Positions 56,319 through 64,000 of a stretch of DNA of 64,000 nt are shown piece by piece (positions within the stretch are counted from its first letter, which is position 1; each line of letters opens with the position of its first letter). The DNA lies in the NCBI GenBank assembly GCA_024690205.1, contig JAILCX010000004.1, forward strand, positions 1 to 64,000. The letters are read 5' to 3'. The notes under the pieces were generated by a model that saw only the letters and a program-made list of their open reading frames with translations, was not told the DNA's origin and made no database searches. A program made the position numbers and the translations under genes. Origin of the DNA: Lachnospiraceae bacterium (GTDB taxonomy: Bacteria > Bacillota > Clostridia > Lachnospirales > Lachnospiraceae).

Positions 56319-57395
56319 TTAGATTCCGTAGTTGTCTACGTCTTCCTGTGTAATAGTTGTTGCGTCGAATCCCTTTTCATCCATGATGATGGTCTTGTTG
56401 TCGATCGTCTGACCTGACTCAAGCTTCTTGATTATATCATCGATGTAAGATGACTGGAAAGGATTGCACTGCCCGTCATAGTTCCAGTTCTGGTTAAGGA
56501 GCTCTTCAAGTGCCCACTTATTGCAGTCAAATCCCATTACTATAACGTCCTTGCCAACGCCGTGAGAGATGTTAGCCTTATCGAGAGCTGCTACAGCACC
56601 CTTAGCCATATCGTCGTTCTCTGCGTAAATTACGTTGAAAGGTGTGCCTGCATCGATAACTGACTGAACGATCTGCTGTGCATTGTCTGCGTTCCACTCA
56701 GCTGTCTGCTGTGTAACGATGTTCCAGTTAGCTTCTGCTGCAACCTTAGCATCAAGGGCGCCTGAACGTCCCTTCTGAGCTGCTGAACCCATAACACCCT
56801 GGATATGGATAACGTTGTACTCATCAAGGTTCTGTGATGCAAGCCAGTTAACTGCTGTTTCACCTTCCTTGTCCATATCAGATACGATTGAAGCTTCATA
56901 TAAAGAAGGATCAGCATCGATTGTACGGTCAAAGAGGATTACACGGATTCCTGCTGCCTGAGCATCTTTAAGAACTGAATCCCAACCTGCTGTATCAGCT
57001 GCTGAAAGGAGAAGGTAATCTACACCGTCCTGTACGAACTTCTGAGCTGCTGCGATCTGCTCATCGTTCTTAAGGCTGTATGCGAATGATGCTTCGTAAC
57101 CGTTCTCTTTTGTGAAAGTCTTCTGAAGGTCTGCATCGTTAGCTGTACGATAACCTGACTCGTTAGGATCGTTGTTGATGATACCAACCTTGATAAGCTC
57201 TCCTGATGCTGCAGCGGGCTCTGCTGCGGGCTCTTCTGCCGTATCAGCTGCTGCGTCTGCGCTTGTGTCAGCTGCTGCTGCGGGTTCTGCTGCTGCAGGT
57301 GCACTTGCTGCTGTGTCTGCCTTGCTTCCACAACCTGAAAGTAAAGCTGCGATCATAGCCACACTTAAAACTGCGCTAAGAATCTTTTTCTTCAT
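56319..57395 (-). CDS. Sugar ABC transporter substrate-binding lipoprotein, YtfQ-like
   Basis: 358 residues. Lipoprotein signal MKKKILSAVLSVAMIAALLSGCG with the acylated Cys at 22, an Ala/Glu-rich tether to about 67, then a type 1 binding-protein fold. DRTIDADP, MDKEGETAV and CNPFQSS match the YtfQ (galactofuranose) group more than ribose or xylose binders. High Ala codon use in the tether gives long overlapping reading frames. AAAGGGAGGA precedes the ATG. Confidence 0.92.
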   Translation of the reverse strand: MKKKILSAVLSVAMIAALLSGCGSKADTAASAPAAAEPAAAADTSADAAADTAEEPAAEPAAASGELIKVGIINNDPNESGYRTANDADLQKTFTKENGYEASFAYSLKNDEQIAAAQKFVQDGVDYLLLSAADTAGWDSVLKDAQAAGIRVILFDRTIDADPSLYEASIVSDMDKEGETAVNWLASQNLDEYNVIHIQGVMGSAAQKGRSGALDAKVAAEANWNIVTQQTAEWNADNAQQIVQSVIDAGTPFNVIYAENDDMAKGAVAALDKANISHGVGKDVIVMGFDCNKWALEELLNQNWNYDGQCNPFQSSYIDDIIKKLESGQTIDNKTIIMDEKGFDATTITQEDVDNYGI

Positions 57396-57808
57396 TTTGT
57401 TTTTCCTCCCTTTAACAAAATAGGTTTACGGACTTCTTCGTCCTACATGATAAGTTTATATTCCAAAATACCGGTGCTTCAATCATAGATATTGTAGTAT
57501 TTGCTCTTTCGTCAAAATATACATACCAATTTCATGTCGCTTTTCTTAAAATGTATACCAATTATCGTCATTTCGTTGTAAAATAGGTTAAAAGGTTTGT
57601 TTTTTAACTTTTTGAGTTAAAAAAGTTATGATTTTCACATTTCGGGCGCCGGATAGTAAAACGTTAAACATGTACAAAATGACGAGAGATCTTCAAAATT
57701 GAACGCTGATTTGTTCAAAATGTTTATTTATTTGTCCGTATATTGTATGACCTATTCCAAAGACAGTAGATTTAGAAACAATTTTTCTTAAAATTTTAGG
57801 ATAAGATA
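57396..57808. promoter_or_regulatory. Divergent control region between the ytfQ-type gene and the GntR gene
   Basis: 413 bp without a gene. Leftward: TTGACG at 57508-57513 on the minus strand with a poor -10 (ATATCT after 17 bp), and two direct repeats just upstream of it (57514-57531 and 57548-57563). Rightward: an inverted repeat TTGAAC-N8-GTTCAA (57699-57718) and an AT-only TTTTAACT-N5-AGTTAAAA (57602-57622). The sequence is AT-rich throughout, as fits a regulated promoter region. Confidence 0.6.
57514..57563 (-). promoter_or_regulatory. Two direct repeats, predicted YesN-type activator sites
   Basis: The minus strand has AATTGGTATGTATATTTT (57514-57531) and AATTGGTATACATTTT (57548-57563), 32 bp apart, the nearer one touching the -35 box. 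Paired direct repeats on one face of the helix are the usual target of AraC-type regulators. Confidence 0.6.
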
Positions 57809-58852
57809 ATGCCAAGATACAAAGAGATAGCAGATGATCTTAAATACAGCATAAGAACAGGCGGTTTAATGGATAAAAAGCTCCCCGGAGAGCGTGTTTT
57901 ATCAAAAAAGTATTCCGTCAGCAGGGATACCTTAAGAAAGGCGCTTGATATCCTGCAGCTTGAAGGATATGTATATAAAAAGACCGGAAGCGGAGTTTAT
58001 ATAAGTGATGAATGGTTCCTTTTAAGAAACAGGATCGCTGTTATTGTAAATGATGCCGAAGAACACAAAAATCCGGTCTTCATCTTTGATCTTCGGAATG
58101 CTCTTTCAAAAGAAGGCTATTCCCTTGATATATATGAAACAGATAAAAGCCATGAAAAAGAAAGAGCTGTACTTAAAGAGCTTTTAAACTCTCCCGTCCG
58201 GGGAATAGTCGTAATACCCGAAAGCAATTCCATCCCCACGCCCAACTTCGATCTATATTCAATGCTCATTGATAAACATATCCCGGTGGTCTTTTGGGGC
58301 GGAGCCTACCCTAATATCAAAACGGGAGTATCAGTTGATGATGACTATGTCACCTTATCCTTAAAGGCCGTTAATGAAATAATGTCAGGTGACTTGATAA
58401 CATCAAAGATATGCCCCGTTCTTTTTGCCGATGATAAAAGATCCATAGATATCTATGATGGATTGTGCCGCGCTCTTTCTCCTTTAAACATTGTCCCCCA
58501 AAATGATGAGGTCCTTTGGCTTACCGGAAATGATCTTGAAATATTAAGAAAAAAAAGAACACATGAAAGGATATCTTCGTTTATCAAAGATAATGTACCC
58601 ATTTCTTTATCGGAACCCATAACATACTTTATATGCAGCAATGATGAAACTGCTTATTATATAGCCATGGACCAAAAAGAAAATGAGCGTGTCAAAGTTA
58701 TCTCCTTTGAAGAAAGCTACCTGGGTGCTCTTTCAGGAAACCGTATAATCTACTATACTCCCGAGGGCAAAAAGATAATTGATGATATTATATCTTCCCT
58801 GCTATATGAGCGCAAACAAATATATTCAAAAAACCTTCCTTTTAAGGTATAA
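57809..58852 (+). CDS. GntR-family regulator with sugar-binding domain (AraR-like)
   Basis: 347 residues. The N-terminal winged helix (YKEIADDLKYSIRTGG, LPGERVLSKKYSVSRDTLRKAL) is GntR type; the remaining 270 residues look like a LacI/periplasmic-binding-protein effector domain (FDLRNALSKEGYSL, VVIPESNS, VVFWGGAYPN). Such chimeras (AraR) release DNA on sugar binding. It faces the ABC operon across the control region, so it may add a second sugar input. The start shows no clear ribosome binding site apart from TTAGGATAAG. Confidence 0.85.
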   Translation: MPRYKEIADDLKYSIRTGGLMDKKLPGERVLSKKYSVSRDTLRKALDILQLEGYVYKKTGSGVYISDEWFLLRNRIAVIVNDAEEHKNPVFIFDLRNALSKEGYSLDIYETDKSHEKERAVLKELLNSPVRGIVVIPESNSIPTPNFDLYSMLIDKHIPVVFWGGAYPNIKTGVSVDDDYVTLSLKAVNEIMSGDLITSKICPVLFADDKRSIDIYDGLCRALSPLNIVPQNDEVLWLTGNDLEILRKKRTHERISSFIKDNVPISLSEPITYFICSNDETAYYIAMDQKENERVKVISFEESYLGALSGNRIIYYTPEGKKIIDDIISSLLYERKQIYSKNLPFKV

Positions 58853-58889
58853 TAAATGAAACTATCACTTTGAAAGGAGAACAAAGACT

Positions 58890-59429
58890 ATGAAATATGT
58901 ATGTTCTGTATGCGGTTACGTTCATGAAGGACCCGAGGCTCCCGATCAGTGCCCTCAGTGTAAGGCACCCAAGGAGAAATTCGTAGCTCAGGAAGGTGAG
59001 ATGAGCTGGGCAGCCGAGCACGTTGTAGGGGTTGCAAAAGGTGCTCCCCAGGATATCATCGATGATCTTCGCAATAACTTTAACGGGGAATGTTCTGAGG
59101 TCGGCATGTATCTTGCGATGGCAAGAGTAGCTTTCAGGGAAGGTTATCCCGAGATAGGTCTTTACTGGGAAAAGGCAGCTTATGAAGAGGCTGAACATGC
59201 AGCCAAATTCGCAGAGCTCCTCGGTGAAGTCGTTACCGATTCCACAAAGAAGAATCTCGAAATGAGAGTTGAAGCCGAAAACGGTGCCACGATGGGTAAG
59301 ACCGATCTTGCAAAGCGCGCAAAAGAGTTAAACCTTGATGCGATCCATGATACCGTTCATGAAATGGCAAGAGACGAAGCAAGACACGGCAAAGCATTTA
59401 AGGGATTACTTGAAAGATATTTTAAGTAA
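58890..59429 (+). CDS. Reverse rubrerythrin (rubredoxin domain first)
   Basis: 179 residues. An N-terminal rubredoxin domain ([10 protein letters not shown] and CPQCKAPKE, four Cys for iron) precedes a ferritin-like diiron domain with [27 protein letters not shown] and [11 protein letters not shown] supplying Glu and His ligands. This order is the reverse of classical rubrerythrin and is typical of Clostridia, where it reduces hydrogen peroxide and oxygen with NADH-derived electrons. AAAGGAG lies upstream. Confidence 0.94.
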   Translation: MKYVCSVCGYVHEGPEAPDQCPQCKAPKEKFVAQEGEMSWAAEHVVGVAKGAPQDIIDDLRNNFNGECSEVGMYLAMARVAFREGYPEIGLYWEKAAYEEAEHAAKFAELLGEVVTDSTKKNLEMRVEAENGATMGKTDLAKRAKELNLDAIHDTVHEMARDEARHGKAFKGLLERYFK

Positions 59430-59448
59430 GAAAGATCCGTAAATTAAA

Positions 59449-59474
59449 GAGGACCTTCGCGGTCCTCTTTTTTT
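59449..59474 (+). terminator. Rubrerythrin terminator
   Basis: AAGAGGACC pairs with GGTCCTCTT over a TTCGC loop, followed by a long T-run. Confidence 0.88.
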
Positions 59475-59489
59475 GTCTTGATACGGATA

Positions 59490-61619
59490 TTAGATCGGCG
59501 TTACTTTGTATGTTAAGTTTCCGTGTGCCGGTATGTTGCAAACTGATATCCTCTTTTCGTTAACGATCTTTTCTTCCTTGCTCCAAAGGTCTTTGATCTT
59601 ATATGACGAAGCGCCCATAAAACCATCAGGGTTTTTCATCTTGTTACCTATATAGAGATCGATAGTCTCAAAATCCGCAACAAACTCTTCATTGATCTTA
59701 TTATCCGAAAGATTGATGAACGATATGGCGCAGCTTCCGTCGGATAAAGGCTTTGCAAGTATGTCTACCCTGTCATTATCCCTTATGTATTCTTTGTCGG
59801 GATCCTTTTTTGCCTTGGTTGAAAGAATTCTCTTTGCCTGTATCCCGAGTGCATCCTGGTTAAGCGCAATAAGATCTTCGTTTGCTATTATCGTGTAAAG
59901 GTCATCTCCTTTATTTACCCTTCTAAGGTCAAGCCCAAGCATGAGCGGTGAATTCATCATGCACCACATCGTAAAGTGTGTGCGGCACATGGTATAATCA
60001 AGTCCGTTCATTCCTACCATCAGCATATCGGGATCGTTCCAGCCCCTTGAAAGACCTGCAAACTCATCCATGATAACAGCCTTGTTATACTGTGTTGCAA
60101 CTCCCGGAGAATAATCGCTAGTCCACTCTCCGACCCCGGGATCACCGTCGGAACCGACTTGGAATGTTATGTCGTTTAATATTCTCCATGAAGATCCGAC
60201 CTTGTAACCCCAGTTTTGAGGCTGCGTCTTTCCCCATTCACATAGGGACATTACCACATCATTATCCTTATCCGCTTCATAAAATTCCTCAAGCAAAGCA
60301 GCATATGAGCAAAGAGTGTTCTCCTGCCTTCTGTGGTTCATTAACCTAAGTACATCACCCATGTCAAAGATCTCTATCTTTATGGGCTCACTCCAGATAA
60401 ATCCTTTATCCGTCATGCTCTCATCGCAGATGAAGTCATCAAAATAATAGCCTGTCTTTTCTTTATGATCCACGACTACCTGAAGCCATGAACCGCACCC
60501 GGGGTTTTGACCTCCCCGGTAAAGTACCTTAAGATCGTAGCATCCGGGCAAAAGCTTAACATCAAAACAGAGTTCACCTGAGCGCACATTGACCGGAGAA
60601 TGCTCGGGACCAGTTCCGTCATAGGTTCCTATGTTCTCAACAAAACTTTGATCTTCATCGTTACAGATCTTCGGACCGTTGCCTTTTATCTTTCCGTCGG
60701 ATATCGCATCAAATTGTTTTGATACTCCGTTACCCTCAATGGATATTGCGGCGATCTGCGGAGCATATGTGTAACGCGCATTTTTTTCATCCGAAAATGT
60801 TGCGTTGTCCCAAAGGTAATAACAGTTATCTACCTTTATAAAATCAACGCCCCACTCAAGATAGCTTTTTGCATCTTCCTTTTCATGTCCGCATGTTCCG
60901 ACAGCGGCACCGGCACAAAGATTCGTGCCTATATCGTTATACATTCCAAACTTAAGTCCTTTTTGGTGTATATAGTCTGATAAAGCCTTAAAGCCCGAAG
61001 GAAATTTGACTTCTTCATTTGACAAAAGCCCGTCGACTCTTTCGTTTTTGTAGCAGCCGTCATCAAGAACAATGTATTTATATCCGAGCTTATCAAGGCC
61101 AAGTTCCAAAAACTTATCCGCCATGGCCTTTGTAAGTTCCTCGGTGTTGCTGCTTCCAAAAGCGTTCCAGCTGTTCCATCCCATCATGGGAAGAAGTCCC
61201 GTTTTCTTTCCGGGGAAAGTTATGCCGTCATCAAAACGATCAAAACGGTATTTCGGATCGTTGATCATTACCGGTCTTTTCATATTCTTTTTACCACCCT
61301 TTACTGTCTTTTTTCCCGAAAGAAGTTCTTCGGTCCTTAACATCACATCTTCAAAATCGGACCTTGAAACTCTGTGTCCACGGTCAAACATATAAAAACC
61401 GCCGTCACCCGTTGCAATAAAAAAAGCATCCATAAGGCCTCTTAAATATACCTGTGCGATATGAAAAGCACAAACACGGCAGTCGTATAAATCCTTTAAT
61501 ACTTCCGCCCCGGATATATCATCAAGGTCTTTGACGCCCTTATCTTTTATATAAAGATGCAGTTCTTCCGCAAGTTCTCCCCGCGTGATACCTTCCCGAA
61601 ACTCTATCATTCCCCGCAT
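59490..61619 (-). CDS. GH27-type alpha-galactosidase with extra N-terminal and inserted domains
   Basis: 709 residues from MRGMIEF (AAGGTG upstream, overlapping the ybeY end). The barrel opens with LLPMMGWNSWNAFG, has the catalytic nucleophile Asp264 in FIKVDNCY and the acid/base Asp in GWNDPDML near 530. No signal peptide, so it acts on imported sugar. Two oddities: 110 N-terminal residues of unknown family, and about 110 residues between nucleophile and acid (about 335-430) that read like a carbohydrate-binding module. An internal in-frame ATG at 61283 with AAAGGGTGG upstream could give the enzyme without the N-terminal part. Confidence 0.88.
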   Translation of the reverse strand: MRGMIEFREGITRGELAEELHLYIKDKGVKDLDDISGAEVLKDLYDCRVCAFHIAQVYLRGLMDAFFIATGDGGFYMFDRGHRVSRSDFEDVMLRTEELLSGKKTVKGGKKNMKRPVMINDPKYRFDRFDDGITFPGKKTGLLPMMGWNSWNAFGSSNTEELTKAMADKFLELGLDKLGYKYIVLDDGCYKNERVDGLLSNEEVKFPSGFKALSDYIHQKGLKFGMYNDIGTNLCAGAAVGTCGHEKEDAKSYLEWGVDFIKVDNCYYLWDNATFSDEKNARYTYAPQIAAISIEGNGVSKQFDAISDGKIKGNGPKICNDEDQSFVENIGTYDGTGPEHSPVNVRSGELCFDVKLLPGCYDLKVLYRGGQNPGCGSWLQVVVDHKEKTGYYFDDFICDESMTDKGFIWSEPIKIEIFDMGDVLRLMNHRRQENTLCSYAALLEEFYEADKDNDVVMSLCEWGKTQPQNWGYKVGSSWRILNDITFQVGSDGDPGVGEWTSDYSPGVATQYNKAVIMDEFAGLSRGWNDPDMLMVGMNGLDYTMCRTHFTMWCMMNSPLMLGLDLRRVNKGDDLYTIIANEDLIALNQDALGIQAKRILSTKAKKDPDKEYIRDNDRVDILAKPLSDGSCAISFINLSDNKINEEFVADFETIDLYIGNKMKNPDGFMGASSYKIKDLWSKEEKIVNEKRISVCNIPAHGNLTYKVTPI

Positions 61620-61626
61620 AATAAGA

Positions 61627-62130
61627 TCACCTTGTGATCCCCAAAAGATCAAGATATTCTCTTTGCTTATCTTCCATGATCCTGGCTTCATCTTCTTCCA
61701 TGTGATCATACCCCAGAAGATGCAGCATGCTGTGTGCGATCAAAAATGAATATTCCCTCATAACGCTGTGTCCGTACTCGTTTGCCTGGGATACTATCCG
61801 TTCCTCATTTAAAACGATCTGCCCAAGCATAAAAAGACCGCTTTCGGGATCTATGAGGCTTTTATCCTTAAATCCTTCGCATTCATAATCGGACGGCTCA
61901 TCCCATTCGGTATTTGGAAAAGAAAGCACATCCGTTGTATTATCGATATCACGGTATTCGGAGTTTATCTCCTTTACCGTCTCCGGATCCGTTATTAGAA
62001 GACAAACGATTGCGCCGCACGGGAAGCTTTCTCCTTCAAGCACGGTCTTTATAACCGATTCCGCGGTTTTTTCGATATCAAACCCGGGATCGAACCCTGT
62101 TTCATTTTCAAAATCCAGAACTGTTTTCAT
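61627..62130 (-). CDS. ybeY: Endoribonuclease YbeY
   Basis: Single-strand-specific metal-dependent RNase for 16S rRNA 3'-end maturation and ribosome quality control. 167 residues from MKTVLDFEN, with DVLSFP and the zinc motif HSMLHLLGYDH. An upstream ATG eight codons earlier is less likely. Usually next to phoH or era; here it is followed by the alpha-galactosidase with overlapping ends, an uncommon partner. Confidence 0.94.
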   Translation of the reverse strand: MKTVLDFENETGFDPGFDIEKTAESVIKTVLEGESFPCGAIVCLLITDPETVKEINSEYRDIDNTTDVLSFPNTEWDEPSDYECEGFKDKSLIDPESGLFMLGQIVLNEERIVSQANEYGHSVMREYSFLIAHSMLHLLGYDHMEEDEARIMEDKQREYLDLLGITR

Positions 62131-62238
62131 GACTATTACATCATAGCATACCAAACAGTCTGCTACACATTATTTTTTCTCATATATCCAGTAATTCTAA
62201 TATAATCATATATATAAACTCAACAGGGATGTTTACTT

Positions 62239-63224
62239 ATGGAACGACCGCTTGGCAAAGCACAGGTTAAATGAAAGATCCTAATAGTTGATGATGAAGA
62301 GATAAACCGCGAGGAACTCGGCAATATGCTGAATGACGAGTATGAGGTTTCGTACGCAGATAACGGGCAGGCAGCCTATGATATGCTCACCTACGGCGGA
62401 GACAAATATTCCCTTATGTTTTTGGATCTTATCATGCCGGTCCTTGACGGATACAACCTGCTTGACATGTGCAGAAAAGATCCCACGTTTGATGAACTTC
62501 CAATTATTGTAATGACACAGGAAAGTGCGGCCGAAGTCATAAGCATAAAGGCAGGTGCGGCCGACTTTATCAGCAAGCCCTTTGACAGGCCGGAAGTTAT
62601 AAAAGCAAGATGCAAAAGGATCATTGATCTTTATGAACAAAAGAGCATCATTGCGCGCGCCGAATCAGATGTTCTTACGGGACTTTATTCAAAGCAGTTT
62701 TTCTTCCAGTACTTAAGGAGACTTGAGCGCTTTAATCCGGATCTTCCGATGGATGCGATCGTTATCAACGTCGAACACTTCCATCTTATCAACGAGATCT
62801 GCGGCCGTGACGAAGGTGATGCGGTACTTAAAAAGATCGCCGACCTTCTGATGCAAAAGCTTGATGATAACTACGGCATAGCCTGCAGAAGCGATGCGGA
62901 TACTTTCTTTGTCTATGTAAACGGCCTTGATGATTACCAGTCCCTTGTTGATGACATCGCTAAAGAAGCAGAAACGGAAAACTCTTTGATGAAAAGAACT
63001 TTGATAACCTGAAAAACGCCCTCGATGCACATGACCTTAAAGCAGCTTTTGAAGCAGCACATGCGATAAAAGGCGTTTTAGGAAATCTTTCATTAACTCC
63101 CATGACCGAAAAAGCTTCCGAAATAACGGAACTTCTGCGCGCAGGAACGGACATGGATTATACTGACCTTATAAATGAACTCTTCGCATTAAAAGAAGAT
63201 CGTAAAAAGCTCTGTGAGGATTAG
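62239..63224 (+). pseudogene. Broken REC-GGDEF-Hpt signalling gene (in-frame TGA and frameshift)
   Basis: Reading from ATG 62239 gives MERPLGKAQVK, then a TGA (62272-62274), then KILIVDDEEINREEL, a perfect REC-domain start in the same frame. REC (phospho-Asp in MFLDLIMPVLDG), a degenerate GGDEF domain (SDVLTGLYS, signature SDADTF) and then, after a frame change near 62980-62990, an Hpt domain (AAHAIKGVLGN with the phospho-His) up to TAG 63222-63224. An internal start at 62326 would lose the acidic pocket. Two lesions point to a decayed gene, though sequence errors or recoding are not excluded. Confidence 0.8.
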
Positions 63225-63255
63225 GCCGGGAGATATTTTTTCTTTTGTCTTATCT

Positions 63256-64000
63256 TTATTTGCCACTGATATTCTCCATCCGACGATCAGCTTCCCATAT
63301 GAGTTCCTCCAGGGTATGATACAGTCTTTCGGTCTCAACCGGTTTTGATAAATGGGCGTTCATACCGACCTGCAGTGAAAGCTGTACATCCTCATCAAAA
63401 GCATTGGCCGTCATGGCAATTATCGGAATTATTCCTGCATCCGGCCTGTCAAGTTTACGGATCATCTCAGTTGATTTAAGTCCGTCCATATCGGGCATCT
63501 TCCAGTCAAGGAGCACCAGATTGTACGGTTCAAGTTTAGTATGCTGGATCTTCAGCATGTTAAGTGCATCATGCCCGCTGTAGCACACATCTGCTTTGAT
63601 CCCGGCTTCGTCAAGGACCATTCTTGCATGCTCAGCAGCTATCTCCTCATCATCGACCACGAGTACTCTCATGTCATTTACATTTATCCTGAAATCAGAT
63701 GTTCCTACGCGATCACTGTTTTTAAGCGTAAGGATCACGGTGAATTTCGATCCTTTTCCTTTTGCGGATTCAACGGAAATGGTCACGTTCATTATCTCAA
63801 CGATATTTTTCGTTATCGCCATTCCGAGTCCGGTTCCCTGAATTCCGCTTACCGTTGATGAATGCTCTCTGGTAAAAGGATCAAAAATGTTCTTAATGAA
63901 TTCACTACTCATTCCAATACCGTCATCTTCGATATCAAATTCAAGGCAGGCATAGCCCTTTATGGTACACGGCTTTTCACCGACCGTAAACGAAATCCTG
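63256..64000 (-). CDS. Hybrid histidine kinase, 3' part (cut by window end)
   Basis: The visible 248 residues continue without stop to the window edge. They hold the end of a HATPase (DDGIGM, NIFDPFTRE, GTGLGMAI) and a C-terminal REC domain (MRVLVVDDEEIAAEHA, phospho-Asp in LLDWKMPDMDG, KP pair in LSKPVET). Sensor and HisKA parts lie outside. It converges on the broken REC-GGDEF-Hpt gene, whose Hpt domain could once have been its phosphotransfer partner. Confidence 0.9.
   Translation of the reverse strand, partial: RISFTVGEKPCTIKGYACLEFDIEDDGIGMSSEFIKNIFDPFTREHSSTVSGIQGTGLGMAITKNIVEIMNVTISVESAKGKGSKFTVILTLKNSDRVGTSDFRINVNDMRVLVVDDEEIAAEHARMVLDEAGIKADVCYSGHDALNMLKIQHTKLEPYNLVLLDWKMPDMDGLKSTEMIRKLDRPDAGIIPIIAMTANAFDEDVQLSLQVGMNAHLSKPVETERLYHTLEELIWEADRRMENISGK

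Noticed and set aside
57020-57331. 103-codon Gln/Ser-rich minus-strand ORF
   Set aside because: Out-of-frame reading of the Ala-rich tether of the sugar-binding lipoprotein; composition is an artefact of GCT/GCA codons.
62281-62640. 119-codon minus-strand ORF opposite the REC domain
   Set aside because: The plus strand encodes clear REC motifs across the whole stretch.

Overview
The window looks like a chromosomal segment of an anaerobic Gram-positive bacterium of the Clostridia, most likely a Lachnospiraceae relative (Butyrivibrio/Lachnospira-like). The grounds are gene order (def-fmt-rsmB-rlmN-stp-prkC-rsgA), a fused SecDF, HemZ, a CIRCE-controlled groESL, a reverse rubrerythrin, a LexA box of the Firmicutes type, strong AAGGAGG ribosome binding sites and a meso-DAP-type MurE. 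No rRNA, tRNA, prophage, insertion sequence or CRISPR array was seen. The taxonomic assignment is inference.

Layout. (1) 1-5080, sulfur and Fe-S block: an Rrf2 regulator faces iscS-iscU, followed by metY and cysK. Two 41-codon leader ORFs (2739-2864 and 132-257) with clustered Cys codons lie in front of metY and of an unseen gene left of the window. Each overlaps mutually exclusive antiterminator and terminator hairpins, so they look like cysteine-responsive attenuators. Four promoters of this block (three for the biosynthetic units, one for the regulator) carry the same CCTW-N9-TAGG operator. This is the most interesting system in the window. (2) 5083-16348, housekeeping: rsgA, prkC, stp, rlmN, rsmB, fmt, def, priA, murE. 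(3) 16420-27185: a PfkB-type sugar kinase, secDF, a CorC/HlyC-type membrane protein, hemZ, an MBL hydrolase, a RelA/SpoT synthetase-hydrolase and a CHASE2 adenylate cyclase. (4) 27250-29411: groES-groEL with CIRCE and a small triple repeat behind groEL. (5) 29441-36267: a run with a GGDEF-like protein, cysE, mnmA, a ferredoxin-type aldo/keto reductase, larC, larB and a pair of small membrane proteins. (6) 36385-45166: three large coupled signalling genes (HD-GYP with an ECF-S-like membrane domain, beta-propeller hybrid histidine kinase, HD-GYP lacking key histidines). (7) 45287-46856: a ZIP transporter and a short-chain dehydrogenase. (8) 46941-48669: an SOS-controlled Y-family polymerase and a YolD-like small protein. 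(9) 48702-61619, sugar module: LytS-type kinase, membrane-anchored sugar-binding protein and YesN-type regulator facing a YtfQRT/YjfF-type ABC importer, then an AraR-like GntR regulator, a rubrerythrin and a GH27 alpha-galactosidase coupled to ybeY. (10) 62239-64000: a broken REC-GGDEF-Hpt gene and the 3' end of a hybrid kinase.

How the parts fit. In the sulfur block, an Rrf2 protein would set promoter activity from Fe-S or cysteine status, and translation of Cys codons would then decide readthrough into metY and the unseen gene. In the sugar module, a sensor-side binding protein paralogous to the transporter's own binding protein would report extracellular sugar to the kinase and YesN regulator. 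That regulator is predicted to activate ytfQRT-yjfF through two direct repeats next to the -35 box, and imported galactosides would be cut by the cytoplasmic GH27 enzyme. All functions are read from sequence motifs; no database search was possible.
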